DNA from: Flavobacteriales bacterium UBA2104
Lineage (GTDB): Bacteria; Bacteroidota; Bacteroidia; Flavobacteriales_D; Crocinitomicaceae
Direction: 5' to 3'
DNA length: 31,892 nt
NCBI GenBank assembly: GCA_002331485.1
Contig: DCYS01000001.1
Location: 143,604-175,495, forward strand
The position numbers were made by a program, and so were the translations under genes. Numbering within the stretch: the stretch's first letter is position 1; each line of letters opens with the position of its first letter. The notes beneath the pieces are model-generated. The model had not been told where the DNA came from, did not search any database, and was given only the letters and a program-made list of their open reading frames with translations. This document shows positions 15,166 through 24,400 of the stretch, in pieces.

Positions 15166-16098
15166 ATGTCATTTTTCGAAGTATTCAAACAGTATTTTGT
15201 TGCTTTCAAAGATGCCTTTGTGCAACAGTTAGCCAATCCAGCTTGGGATAATCCATTTTACATTATCCCTACTATCTGTTTGACCACTTTTATTTTGGAA
15301 TTGACACTTCCGCGAAAAAGAGATTATGCTCCTTTAAAACGTAAGGGTTTTTGGCAAGACCTATTTTACGTGATCTTCACCGATTATTTATTGCTATTAT
15401 TCGGATTCTGGGCCTTTTCGGCCACAATTGAGTATTTTTTTAGAAACGGTTTGGACGGAATTGGTATAAGTTCACCCGTGATCTACGATATCAAAACCCT
15501 TCCTTTTATTATCCAGTTTTTGATCATTTTTATATTGATGGATTTCATGCAATGGTTGGGTCATTTCCTTTTACATAGAGTTAATTTTCTCTGGAAATTC
15601 CATAAGATCCACCATGCTCAAGAAACACTCGGTTTTGCGTCAACAAGACATTTTCACTGGGCTGAATTCCTGGTTTTCAAACCGCTGTTATTCATCGTTT
15701 TTTTAACGTTGAATTTGGGAGCAAATGAATTTGTGGCAATCTACCTTTGGGTTGGTTTAACCTTCACCTTCTTCTCGCACTGCAACGTGAAAGTAAATGC
15801 TAAGTGGTTCAATTATATATTTATCTCTCCCGAAACTCACTATTGGCACCATGCCAAAAAAGTTCCCCAGAGATATGGAGTTAATTTTGCATCCACATTG
15901 ACGATCTGGGATCACCTCTTTGGATATTTCTATTACCCACAGGATAAAGGCGAGCCAGAATTAGGGGTTGAAGATCAAGAAAGAATGCCAAGATCATTTT
16001 TTGGACAATTTGTTTATCCTTTCAAAAGTTTATTCTCACGTGAAAAAGAACGACCCTTAACAAGAGCAGAAAAACGAAGAATGGCCAAAAAGAAGTAA
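15166..16098 (+). CDS. Fatty-acid hydroxylase/sterol desaturase family membrane enzyme
   Basis: The 310-residue protein has at least four hydrophobic segments and the complete di-iron histidine set of the family: H133-x3-H137, H146-xx-HH150 (KFHKIHH), H162 and H164 (RHFHW), H205, and H225-xx-HH229 (THYWHH). Such enzymes use O2 and a di-iron centre to hydroxylate or desaturate lipids. Candidate roles include modifying fatty acyl chains, sphingolipids or carotenoids, but the substrate cannot be assigned. The C-terminus is strongly basic (RAEKRRMAKKK). It precedes the permease gene by 64 bases on the same strand, and a functional link is not evident. Confidence 0.92.
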   Translation: MSFFEVFKQYFVAFKDAFVQQLANPAWDNPFYIIPTICLTTFILELTLPRKRDYAPLKRKGFWQDLFYVIFTDYLLLLFGFWAFSATIEYFFRNGLDGIGISSPVIYDIKTLPFIIQFLIIFILMDFMQWLGHFLLHRVNFLWKFHKIHHAQETLGFASTRHFHWAEFLVFKPLLFIVFLTLNLGANEFVAIYLWVGLTFTFFSHCNVKVNAKWFNYIFISPETHYWHHAKKVPQRYGVNFASTLTIWDHLFGYFYYPQDKGEPELGVEDQERMPRSFFGQFVYPFKSLFSREKERPLTRAEKRRMAKKK

Positions 16099-16162
16099 TC
16101 TCAAACGTCAATATTAAACAAATAGCACTCACTTTCGTTTGGTCTTATAAAGGACATTATTT

Positions 16163-17386
16163 ATGAGTTCATTTCTCATTTCATGGGGAGAAGCAGCCTA
16201 TACATCTTTAGGATTCTTTTGGATGGCCTTGTGGGCATTCATACTTGGCTATATTCTTAGTTCTATGATACAGATCTTTGTGACCGAAGACCGTATGAAA
16301 AGATCCATGGGAGACGAAGGTGGTAAGAGTATGCTATTGGGTACATTTTTCGGATTCATTAGTAGCTCTTGTAGTTTTTCAGCTTTAGCATCCACAAAAT
16401 CATTGTTTAAGAAAGGGGCAAGCTTTGTTTCTTCAATAGCCTTTTTGCTGGCATCAACAAACCTGGTGATCGAATTAGGGATAGTTATATCTATATTTCT
16501 CGGTTGGCAATTTGTAGTTGGCGAATACGTAGGGGGAGCATTACTCATATTGATCAGCTGGATCTTAGTTAAGATCTTAAGACCAAAAAAGCTCATTGAA
16601 AAAGCGAGAAAGAACTTAAAAGATCAGGGAGGAATGGACCATGACGGTCACAATGAAGAAAAAGAAAAGATCAATTCCTCAAAGAGTTGGACCAAAGTCG
16701 GAAAACAGTATTTCATGGAATGGAAGATGGTCTGGAAAGATGTCACGATTGGATTCACTATTGCCGGACTTGTAGCAGCATTCGTACCTGATAGTTTCTT
16801 CGAGTCATTGTTTATTAATACTGGAAATTCGGAAAGTGAATTTGGCTTCTTTACACTACTGGAACATACACTAATAGGACCCGTCGCGGCTTTCCTTACC
16901 TTTATTGGGTCAATGGGGAATATTCCACTAGCAGCGTTACTTTATGGTAAAGGAGTTAGCTTTGCAGGAGTAATGGCATTCATTTTTAGTGATCTGGTTG
17001 TATTTCCTGTACTCAGGATCAATGCAAAGTACTACGGTTGGAAAATGTCTTTATTTATCCTATTCCTTCTATTCTCAGCTCTTGTTATTACCTCATTGGT
17101 TTTACACTATGGATTTGATTTCGCCGGGATCCTTCCAGATGGTAGACAGCAAGAAATACTCTCACAATCCTTCTTTAAAGTTGATTACAGCTTTTACCTC
17201 AACATTGCATTTTTGATCATTTCAGGGGTACTGATCTACTTTGGTTTTTTCAAAGGAAAAAAGGTAAAACATCATAAAGAAATGGCACCAAAAAGCCCAC
17301 TTTTGGAACGCGTCTTAAAATGGTTGGCTTTTGGATGTTATATCTGGCTGGTAGCAGGCATATTGATCAAGATCTTTTATGTGTAA
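16163..17386 (+). CDS. ArsP_1/YraQ-type (DUF318) permease
   Basis: The 407-residue inner-membrane protein has about eight to ten hydrophobic segments in two halves. The first half has the family-typical GFISSSCSFSALASTKSLFKKGASF (C70 in SSSCS), here quoted by its key parts SSSCS and GASF. The second has GSMGNIPLAALLYGKGVSF and FSDLVVFPVLRI. A central cytoplasmic loop (about 150-185) is rich in Lys, Asp and His. Relatives include ArsP, an efflux permease for trivalent organoarsenicals, and YraQ-like proteins of unknown substrate. I see no arsenic-resistance neighbour, so the cargo is left open. Its stop abuts the stop of the convergent DUF1579-like gene. Confidence 0.85.
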   Translation: MSSFLISWGEAAYTSLGFFWMALWAFILGYILSSMIQIFVTEDRMKRSMGDEGGKSMLLGTFFGFISSSCSFSALASTKSLFKKGASFVSSIAFLLASTNLVIELGIVISIFLGWQFVVGEYVGGALLILISWILVKILRPKKLIEKARKNLKDQGGMDHDGHNEEKEKINSSKSWTKVGKQYFMEWKMVWKDVTIGFTIAGLVAAFVPDSFFESLFINTGNSESEFGFFTLLEHTLIGPVAAFLTFIGSMGNIPLAALLYGKGVSFAGVMAFIFSDLVVFPVLRINAKYYGWKMSLFILFLLFSALVITSLVLHYGFDFAGILPDGRQQEILSQSFFKVDYSFYLNIAFLIISGVLIYFGFFKGKKVKHHKEMAPKSPLLERVLKWLAFGCYIWLVAGILIKIFYV

Positions 17387-17923
17387 TCAACGAAACTTGA
17401 TTGGCTCAGAGATCTCTCGAACGTATCTACCTTTAAATAAAGTGTTAACAATATCACCGTTCTCTTTTCTGGTTGTCCATTCCTGAATTACATCAGAAGA
17501 GTTTTCAACCTGAGACCATTTGATCTCATGGTAGTAATTGGTTGAATCTGTTTTTACAAGATCGCTCTTCATGATCATTTCCTTTCCAACCAATCCTCCT
17601 TTTAATTTCAATACAGTTCCAGAGCTGCTAACCCAAAGTTGATTCCAGGTAGAGTCTGCAGAATCGTAATAATTCATACTTTGTCCTGTCACGCCACTAG
17701 TACCAGTCCAATTTTCCTGTAAGGCACAGCCCCCCTCAATTCGACGAATGCGATTATCTCCCACCTTATTTCCGGAAGTATCAAATACTTCCCATTGGCC
17801 AATCCAGAAGTTAAAATCATTGTAATTCGACTCACAGCAATTGCAGTCTGATTGTCCGAATACCGAGAAATTAGTTAGGAGTAGACCTATTAACAAAGCA
17901 ACAGTTTTAGTTATTTTCAACAT
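17387..17923 (-). CDS. DUF1579-like exported protein
   Basis: A 178-residue protein with a signal peptide (to about residue 24, VFGQ), a Cys cluster CNCCES at the mature N-terminus, and a lipocalin-like pattern: FNFWIGQWEVFD, IRRIEGGCALQENWTG, GQSMNYYDSADSTWNQLWV and a C-terminal FKGRYVRE. This fits the DUF1579 and related Bacteroidota families of unknown function. CNCC occurs just after the cleavage site but without a lipobox spacing that I would call, so secretion as a soluble periplasmic protein seems likelier. It is a single gene, convergent with the permease and divergent from the dehydrogenase. Confidence 0.75.
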   Translation of the reverse strand: MLKITKTVALLIGLLLTNFSVFGQSDCNCCESNYNDFNFWIGQWEVFDTSGNKVGDNRIRRIEGGCALQENWTGTSGVTGQSMNYYDSADSTWNQLWVSSSGTVLKLKGGLVGKEMIMKSDLVKTDSTNYYHEIKWSQVENSSDVIQEWTTRKENGDIVNTLFKGRYVREISEPIKFR

Positions 17924-18009
17924 CCTGATTCAATTTAGTTTAGTAGATTTAAGAAAGGTACGAAAAACCTTGAATTATTAAACACGTTCTAATTAAGTAT
18001 AGAAATCGC

Positions 18010-18765
18010 ATGAACCTCAAAAACAAACATATTCTCATTACTGGAGCCTCCAGAGGAATTGGCAGAGCAACTGCTATTCTCATGGCCGAACAAGGTGCCA
18101 CAATTGGAATTAATTATAGATCAAATGACCAAGAGGCCAGGAACACTTTATCGGAATTAAGTGGTGATGGACATGAACTTTTCAAAGAAGATGTAAGTGA
18201 AGAAGGAGCTGCTCAAGAACTCATCGAGTCGGTAGTTAGTCGATTCGGAAAGATCGATGTATTAGTAAATAATGCTGGGGTTGCGATCCTGCATGATACA
18301 AATGACGACTTCGAAAGCTGGAAAAGGATCTGGCATCAAACGCTTTCTACGAATCTCATCGCAGTAGCTGATCTCTGTTATTGGGCTTCTCACGTTATGA
18401 AACAAAATGGAGGTGGAAAGATCATTAATGTTTCCTCAAGAGGAGCATTTAGAGGAGAACCCGGTCAACCTGCCTATGGAGCCAGTAAAGCAGGACTAAA
18501 TTCATTGAGCCAATCGTTAGCAAAAGCACTTGCCAAGGATAACATTTCTGTTTTTGCCGTCGCTCCTGGATTCACAGAAACTGATATGGGATTGAACTCC
18601 ATAACTGAAGATGAAAAAGAAAAACTTATTCAGGAATCACCTTTTAAACGTATGGCAAAACCAAAAGAGGTTGCACAAGCCATAACACATTTTGCTCAGG
18701 ACGGTTCTGAATACTCTTCTGGTGCAATTCTTGATGTTAATGGAGCATCGTATTTAAGAAGTTAG
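18010..18765 (+). CDS. Short-chain dehydrogenase/reductase (FabG-like)
   Basis: The 251-residue protein has the classical SDR set: the cofactor motif TGASRGIG (11-18), NNAG (87-90), and the catalytic residues S143, Y156 and K160 (YGASK), with PGFTETDM after the active site. Arg/Asn residues after beta-2 (INYRSND, about 34-40) favour NADP(H). It resembles 3-oxoacyl-ACP reductase and glucose-dehydrogenase-like SDRs, and the substrate is not determinable. It lies 7 bases upstream of the 583-residue envelope protein gene and is probably co-transcribed with it. Confidence 0.93.
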   Translation: MNLKNKHILITGASRGIGRATAILMAEQGATIGINYRSNDQEARNTLSELSGDGHELFKEDVSEEGAAQELIESVVSRFGKIDVLVNNAGVAILHDTNDDFESWKRIWHQTLSTNLIAVADLCYWASHVMKQNGGGKIINVSSRGAFRGEPGQPAYGASKAGLNSLSQSLAKALAKDNISVFAVAPGFTETDMGLNSITEDEKEKLIQESPFKRMAKPKEVAQAITHFAQDGSEYSSGAILDVNGASYLRS

Positions 18766-18772
18766 CCATTTC

Positions 18773-20524
18773 ATGATCTACAGGTTCTCCATATTACTGA
18801 TATTCATTTTCCTTCTGGTCACTTTTTCGTCGAACAGTCAGGAAAATATTGACGTTAAAGGAGTTGTGTATGATTCACTGAATCAAGAAGTCATACCATT
18901 TGTTTCCATCTATCGCGAAAGTGATAAAAAGGGAACATTAAGTGATTTTGAAGGACAATTTCTACTCGAGGACCTCAACAAAGAGGATATGTTGATCTTT
19001 TCATATATCGGATTTGAAAGGCGCGCTATTCATGTTGGATCGTGGCAGAAGGATACGATCTTCATGCTACCCAAAGCACAGTTGACTGAGGAGGTCTTTG
19101 TTCTTGCCGATAATTCCTTTCTATATGACATGGTTCGTTCAGTAAGTAAAAATGAACAAACGTTTAATGGAGTGGCAAAAACGTATTTGGAGTTGGAAAG
19201 CTTCGGACCAGATCAACAACTAGAATTGTATCAGGGATACTATAATGGCACCTATACCGGATATGATATCGAGGACCTACAAATGAAAAATGCCAGATTC
19301 TCAGTCTCCCCCATTTCAAAACGAATATTCGCTTCTACAGAGATCTCAAAAGCCATTTACTTACACAAGTTAATCGACAAGAATGCCTATTTCCCCGGGA
19401 ATCCTTTTGAACTGAGAAATCGTAAAATGAGAAAAGCTTATGACCTCAAGTTGAACAAGCGCTTTAAAGACGATAATGGTCACACTATCTATGTAATCAC
19501 GTGCGAACCGCGAGACCCCAACGGAGAATTATTTACCACGAAGGCCTGGATCGACTCAACTGAATCTCGATTACAAAAAATCAACCTTACCATTGAAAAT
19601 GCAAAGCAACATCCCTTTTTACCATTATGGCCGAATCATACGATTGATGATGTTGGTTTATCCATCACTAAATCATTTCAATTGATCAATGGTTCATCGA
19701 TCACGAAAACTGTTGACTTCGATTATCACTTGGCTTATGTAAACGAACGTGGAGAACAATTACCCATTCGTTCCAGAGCCGTATTAAGCGCTTACGAATA
19801 TTCAGATTTCTTTTTCTTACCGCTATTCAATTTTACTCGAGTATCAAGCAATGATTTCAGAAGGATTCAAATGCTTCCTGACAACAGTAAGTTTTGGGAA
19901 TGCAATGACGATTTCCAAATGCGCAACACCTCAGATCAGCGAAAAGCATTTTTAGAGGATTACCGAACCATAAATTCCCAAAAACTGCTGAACACGAAAG
20001 AGATTCTTGGTGATCTATTCTTCGAGGCGCCTTATGTTAGTTGGAGTAAAAACCGTGTTCTGATAGACGGGATCTCAAAGGATAGTTCCGATTATTATAC
20101 AAGACAAAACGTGTATCGTGTTTTCCGATATGACTTTGACATACAGTTTTACGTTGACCGAAACGAATTATGTGACTCCGTTCAGTTGATCACGAAAGCA
20201 ATCTATGACCCTTACACAAGTTTTTATCACTTCTACGCAGAAAAAGAGAATCAGGTATTTCTTAATATTTTATTCGACCTGATGGAAATTGAACGGAGGA
20301 AGCTACACAAAGAATTGATGCAATGTGGCGACGACGAAGACTGTATACGCGCTAAATATCTCAACGCAAAAAAAACGGCCAATGAATTAAAAGAACAGTA
20401 TTTCCTCGATGTCGAACGCGGAACTGAACGTGAAGAACTAAAGAAATGGAATGCCGTTGTCTTCGAAGAATTAAAGATTGACAATATTAAGATCTTTGAC
20501 CTTCAGCCTAAAGAGCAGAAATAA
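18773..20524 (+). CDS. Exported protein with carboxypeptidase-like regulatory domain, function unknown
   Basis: The 583-residue protein has a signal peptide (about residues 1-23) and then a beta-sandwich of the CarboxypepD_reg-like type (about 25-110: VKGVVYDSLNQEVIPFVSIY, GTLSDFEGQFLLEDL, LIFSYIGFE), a module common at the start of Bacteroidota outer-membrane and surface proteins. The remaining 470 residues have no domain I recognise. They include NPFELRNRKMRKAYDL, a Cys pair in MQCGDDEDCIRAKY and a charged helical C-terminus. No TonB-dependent barrel or T9SS tail is visible, so a periplasmic or envelope location is likely. It follows the SDR gene by 7 bases. Confidence 0.75.
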   Translation: MIYRFSILLIFIFLLVTFSSNSQENIDVKGVVYDSLNQEVIPFVSIYRESDKKGTLSDFEGQFLLEDLNKEDMLIFSYIGFERRAIHVGSWQKDTIFMLPKAQLTEEVFVLADNSFLYDMVRSVSKNEQTFNGVAKTYLELESFGPDQQLELYQGYYNGTYTGYDIEDLQMKNARFSVSPISKRIFASTEISKAIYLHKLIDKNAYFPGNPFELRNRKMRKAYDLKLNKRFKDDNGHTIYVITCEPRDPNGELFTTKAWIDSTESRLQKINLTIENAKQHPFLPLWPNHTIDDVGLSITKSFQLINGSSITKTVDFDYHLAYVNERGEQLPIRSRAVLSAYEYSDFFFLPLFNFTRVSSNDFRRIQMLPDNSKFWECNDDFQMRNTSDQRKAFLEDYRTINSQKLLNTKEILGDLFFEAPYVSWSKNRVLIDGISKDSSDYYTRQNVYRVFRYDFDIQFYVDRNELCDSVQLITKAIYDPYTSFYHFYAEKENQVFLNILFDLMEIERRKLHKELMQCGDDEDCIRAKYLNAKKTANELKEQYFLDVERGTEREELKKWNAVVFEELKIDNIKIFDLQPKEQK

Positions 20525-20624
20525 AAAATCGTGAACAATACAAACCTTTCTCAATATCAAGTGTTTGATTCTTTTATATCGTTAAAAACAACGCATTTCC
20601 AAATGCAACTAAACTATTGAAAGA

Positions 20625-21209
20625 ATGAAAAAAGTTACCTACATCGTTGCTGTCGCTTTGACATCAACTATCCTTTTTAGCTGTGCAGAGAAAGCTCAAA
20701 AAGAAGAGAAAATAGAGAAAGAAGTGATCATCGAAAAAGAGATCAGTGAAGAAGACGTGATGGCAAAAGAAATCAATGTTGATTCAATCGCTTCATCAAT
20801 TGATGAATACAGAGTGAATATTGAAGAAAACATTGGAGATGGTGAAGAAATATCAACTGCAGAAATGCGAGCAAAAGTTAAACAAAAGTGGAGTAAGATC
20901 CATTTCTACATGATGGATGGCAATATAGTTCGTATTAAAACCTATCCTCATGCTGAAGTTTCTACACGTACAGAAGAATTTTACTTGAAGGATGGGAACC
21001 TTGTACTAGCAGTGATCGAGGACAATGGCGAAGGAGAACGCGGAAAAGCGAAAGAGTCAATCGATAAAATGTATTACTACTTGGATGGTGGAATGATCAA
21101 AGAGGTCAACGGTGAAGAAAAAGCTGAATACGCTATCAAGCAGAGTGATGCTGAGGAGTTACTCTCAGAGGTTAAAGAATACTTGGAGGCCTATAAAGCG
21201 AAAATGTAG
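20625..21209 (+). CDS. Glu/Lys-rich lipoprotein of unknown function
   Basis: A 194-residue protein with signal peptide and lipobox (STILFSC, Cys about residue 20), then a charged, helix-prone linker (EKAQKEEKIEKEVIIEKEI) and a C-terminal domain with HFYMMDGNIVRIKTYPHAEVS and KMYYYLDGGMIKEV. The two segments of the form YxxDGxxVRIK/YLDGGMIKEV may be short repeats of one beta-hairpin. No family recognised. It is closed by the hairpin terminator at 21233-21268. Confidence 0.78.
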   Translation: MKKVTYIVAVALTSTILFSCAEKAQKEEKIEKEVIIEKEISEEDVMAKEINVDSIASSIDEYRVNIEENIGDGEEISTAEMRAKVKQKWSKIHFYMMDGNIVRIKTYPHAEVSTRTEEFYLKDGNLVLAVIEDNGEGERGKAKESIDKMYYYLDGGMIKEVNGEEKAEYAIKQSDAEELLSEVKEYLEAYKAKM

Positions 21210-21232
21210 GTCCTTAAAATAGACCAAGAATT

Positions 21233-21268
21233 AAAAAAGCACTTCACAATTGTGAGGTGCTTTTTTTT
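21233..21268. terminator. Bidirectional intrinsic terminator
   Basis: A 17-bp stem with one G-T pair (arms 21233-21249 and 21250-21266, core GCACTTCACAATTGTG) is bounded by an A run on the left and a T run on the right (21261-21268). It can therefore terminate the lipoprotein gene from the left and the T9SS surface-protein gene from the right. Confidence 0.88.
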
Positions 21269-21294
21269 GCTTTAAACTTAAAACTGACACGAAG

Positions 21295-21322
21295 AGAGGC
21301 ACTTCAAATTTGAAGTGCCTCT
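21295..21322. repeat. 28-bp perfect palindrome between convergent genes
   Basis: Arms AGAGGCACTTCAAA (21295-21308) and its exact complement (21309-21322). It lies 21 bases after the stop of the surface-protein gene and has no T run on either side. Its arm shares GCACTTCA with the neighbouring terminator. It may act as a transcript-stabilising hairpin upstream of the true terminator. Confidence 0.8.
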
Positions 21323-21343
21323 TGTTGGTCTATGAAAAAACTA

Positions 21344-24300
21344 TTAACGAATAACCAACTTCTTGAATTGAGAGCTGTTACCTGATGTAAAACGAAGTGT
21401 ATAAACTCCGTGCGCTAATCCAGGAACGCTAAGGTTAGTTTTTCCATTTTCTGTAGTAGTAGTGTATACTATCTTTCCGTTGATGTTCATGATTTCCACA
21501 ACACCTACTGATGCTACTTCGATTGTGAACGCTCCATTGGATGGATTTGGATACACCATAAAGTCATTAGTCGCATTGCTTTCAAGACCTACAAATGAAT
21601 CTACAGTTACTTGAAGAACGAATGTACATCCGTTATCATCAGTGATCGTAACTTCATACGCTCCACCTTCTAATCCAGTTGGATTTTGATCTGTAGATGT
21701 AAATCCATTTGGACCTGTCCATGCATATGAATAAGGTGATGTTCCTCCTGCAGGTGTAAGGTCAATTGAACCATCATTACCATTTGTTTCAGCAGTTGTT
21801 GTTGCCGAACCATCAAGCTCTGTTGGCTCTGAAACAGTTGCAGAAGCAGTTGCTGTACATTGATTCGCATCTGTGATCGTTACGGTGTACGTTCCGGCTC
21901 CTACTCCACTTAAATTCTGTGTTGTTGATGTAGAAGCATCATCCCACTCGTAACTGTAGTTTGTTGTACCTCCTGTTACTGTTAATGTTACTTCTGCGTC
22001 AGTATCACCGTTACATAAAACGTCTGTTGCTGTCGCTGCTCCTTCCAAAAGGTCTGGCTCTGTAATTGTACCAGTTGCTGTAGCTGTACATCCGTTATCA
22101 TCTGTTACTGTTATCATATATGTTCCCGCACCTACTCCTACTAAATTCTGAGTAGTCGTTGTCGATGCATCATCCCATTCATATGTTGATGAAGTAGCCG
22201 TACCGTTTAACGTAACATCTACATTCAACTCACCATCTGTATCACCAAAACAATCCAATGCGGTAACTGAATTCGCTGTATTGATCGTCGCAGTTGGAAG
22301 CTCATTTACGATCACCTCTACAGTGTCAAGAAGTGATCTACATCCATTTGGATTTTCAGAACGGACGTAATACTCGTAAGTACCAGGTCCTGCAGTAGGT
22401 GAAAATGGTGATCCTGTACCTATTTGGGTGCTACCATTAGCATCTGAGAACCATTGAATCGTTCCAGTGTTTGAGTTAACTGCTTCGATCGAGATCTGCT
22501 CACCATCACACACCTCATCTCCTAAAGTAGAAGTAATATCTGAAAGCGCTGGAGTTGTAACTGGAGTCATAAAGTTCAAAGAAACTGAAGACTTTCGGTC
22601 ACGCGCACCACAAAACACATCTTGTGTACCATCACCATTAAAATCTCCCAATGCGACACCATTATCGGCTGGTCCAAGTTTATAATCACAACTTGATTGA
22701 AGTGTCAAAGCACACCCATTACTTAAGAATAATCCAGCACCAGCTCCTCCCCAGTGTCGAGAAACAACATCCATGAATCCATCACCATTCATATCTGCGT
22801 ACTGCACAGGTACATATGAGAAATAATCGACTCCTCCACCAACAGAAACAGCTACTACGGCTGTAGTAAGGAACGTACCTGTAGTATTGTTGTAAAAAAC
22901 ACGAACACCCCAGTTATTATAACCATCACTTGAAACAAGATCTAAATGACCATCCTGATTCCAATCAATGAAACGAATAAAAGAGTTATAACCACCAACT
23001 ACCTGTCCTTGAGGGAAAGTAGTATTATTAACATTTTTATGAATGACAGCGGCACCCGTACCAATACTGAATGCTACATCCACAAAGTTGTCATTATCGA
23101 TATCTCCAATTGCGATACTTGAAATTGAACCGTAATTACTGTTTAGTCCTTCTAAAAATGTGAATGAAGGGTTCCCAACTGTTCCACTATTGATCCAGAT
23201 CTCATTTAGATCTGTAGCACCTGTACCACTATTTCCAGTAATTACATCAGGTAAATTATCTCCATTTACATCACCAATTCTAGCTGCACTTATTCCGCCT
23301 GAACCATCAAGAACAACAGGTGTAAGTTCTGTAAAGTTTCCTGAGCCATCGTTTAAATAAACCTTGAATTGATTACCACCATAATTGAGCATATCAACAT
23401 CACCGTCATTATCAATATCGGCAACGTCATATCCTCCTCCAGATGGATTAGGAATTGCAACAGGTGTTTCAAAGTGTCCAAATCCATCACTATAATAGAT
23501 ATCGTGATTACCCGCTTCAGTAAGTGCTATAATATCATCAAAACCATCACCATTCAAATCTCCTGCTTGACGAGGACTTGTTCTATCTGCTACTGCAGCA
23601 GAACCTAGAGATGCTTGAATACTGATGTAATCCGTTCGGTTTGAAGTCGTAAAATTTGAAGTCGTACCAGTTAATGCGAAGTTTTGCAACGCACCATGAT
23701 TACCATTGCCCGAATTATCGAACAAAAGTGTATTCGTTGTATTTGTTCCTCCGTCAATACCATCATTGAAATGGTACATTGCTAAAAGTCCTTGAGCATT
23801 TGGTTCGACCTCACAGTTCATCAAACCAGCGATTTCTCCAGCTGTTCTTACATCACTCCAAATTCGAATATTATCAATTTTACCAGTCAAATATTCATTA
23901 AATGAATTTCCTCCAATACCAACTTTATTTGCTGTTGTTCTTAAACTTATGGCAGTTGTTGCTTGAGTATTCATCTCTACTCCATCTAAATAAATTCGCA
24001 TAGTAGAGCCATCCCAGGTACCCGCAACATGCTGCCACTGACTTGTTGCAACTGTTCCTGGTCCTGTTTTTAATCCAAAACCAACTGATGTACCACTAAT
24101 TTGAAAATAGTACTCATCAGCGTCTCTTCGAAGCAAAAACTGTAGTTCAGAATTAGCTGTAGGGTAGTTATAGTTACTTATAATCACACCCAAGCCTGTT
24201 GTTGTGGAAGGATTAACCCAGGCCTCAACAGATATTGTAGTTGAACCAGCTAGATCACTCGAAAGTGAGTTTCCACAATCAACTATGTCATTGACCCCAT

Positions 24301-24379
24301 CAAAATCAAGGGCTGTCTGTGCATGAGAGATTGATAGCAACCCAGCAGCAGCACATAGCGTAGTAATTAGTTTTTTCAT
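21344..24379 (-). CDS. T9SS-secreted surface protein: LamG, FG-GAP, SprB-like repeats, sorting domain
   Basis: The 1011-residue protein has a signal peptide (about 1-20), a LamG/concanavalin-like domain (about 22-195, with TISVEAWVNPSTTT and GTWDGSTMRIYLDGVE), and FG-GAP/VCBS repeats (about 260-600). The latter show many calcium-binding-type Asp loops such as GDLNGDGFDDI, ADIDNDGDVDM, GDVNGDNLPDV and ADMNGDGFMDV. An Ig-like segment (about 610-695) and three SprB-like repeats (about 695-930, each with YEWDDAS/YAWTGPN and GTYxxTITDxNxC) follow. The T9SS type A sorting domain closes the protein (about 938-1011: MVYPNPSNGAFTIE, LAHGVYTLRF, FKKLVIR). The layout suggests an adhesin or carbohydrate-binding surface protein. 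A palindromic site lies at 24401-24432, and a LytTR two-component pair lies just upstream on the same strand. Confidence 0.93.
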   Translation of the reverse strand: MKKLITTLCAAAGLLSISHAQTALDFDGVNDIVDCGNSLSSDLAGSTTISVEAWVNPSTTTGLGVIISNYNYPTANSELQFLLRRDADEYYFQISGTSVGFGLKTGPGTVATSQWQHVAGTWDGSTMRIYLDGVEMNTQATTAISLRTTANKVGIGGNSFNEYLTGKIDNIRIWSDVRTAGEIAGLMNCEVEPNAQGLLAMYHFNDGIDGGTNTTNTLLFDNSGNGNHGALQNFALTGTTSNFTTSNRTDYISIQASLGSAAVADRTSPRQAGDLNGDGFDDIIALTEAGNHDIYYSDGFGHFETPVAIPNPSGGGYDVADIDNDGDVDMLNYGGNQFKVYLNDGSGNFTELTPVVLDGSGGISAARIGDVNGDNLPDVITGNSGTGATDLNEIWINSGTVGNPSFTFLEGLNSNYGSISSIAIGDIDNDNFVDVAFSIGTGAAVIHKNVNNTTFPQGQVVGGYNSFIRFIDWNQDGHLDLVSSDGYNNWGVRVFYNNTTGTFLTTAVVAVSVGGGVDYFSYVPVQYADMNGDGFMDVVSRHWGGAGAGLFLSNGCALTLQSSCDYKLGPADNGVALGDFNGDGTQDVFCGARDRKSSVSLNFMTPVTTPALSDITSTLGDEVCDGEQISIEAVNSNTGTIQWFSDANGSTQIGTGSPFSPTAGPGTYEYYVRSENPNGCRSLLDTVEVIVNELPTATINTANSVTALDCFGDTDGELNVDVTLNGTATSSTYEWDDASTTTTQNLVGVGAGTYMITVTDDNGCTATATGTITEPDLLEGAATATDVLCNGDTDAEVTLTVTGGTTNYSYEWDDASTSTTQNLSGVGAGTYTVTITDANQCTATASATVSEPTELDGSATTTAETNGNDGSIDLTPAGGTSPYSYAWTGPNGFTSTDQNPTGLEGGAYEVTITDDNGCTFVLQVTVDSFVGLESNATNDFMVYPNPSNGAFTIEVASVGVVEIMNINGKIVYTTTTENGKTNLSVPGLAHGVYTLRFTSGNSSQFKKLVIR
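21600..22300 (-). repeat. Three tandem SprB-like repeats inside the surface-protein gene
   Basis: Approximate units are 22070-22300, 21825-22069 and 21600-21824. The first two share YEWDDAST(S/T)TTQNL, GVGAGTY and TATxTxTEP/SEP almost word for word, while the third is more diverged (YAWTGPNGFTSTDQNPTGLEGGAYEVTITDDNGC). The pattern shows internal duplication of one ~75-residue module. Confidence 0.8.
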
Positions 24380-24400
24380 AATTATTCGTTATTTAAAATT

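Noticed and set aside
16249..16596. Minus-strand open frame within the permease gene
   Set aside because: Antisense shadow of the permease, with no recognisable protein features.
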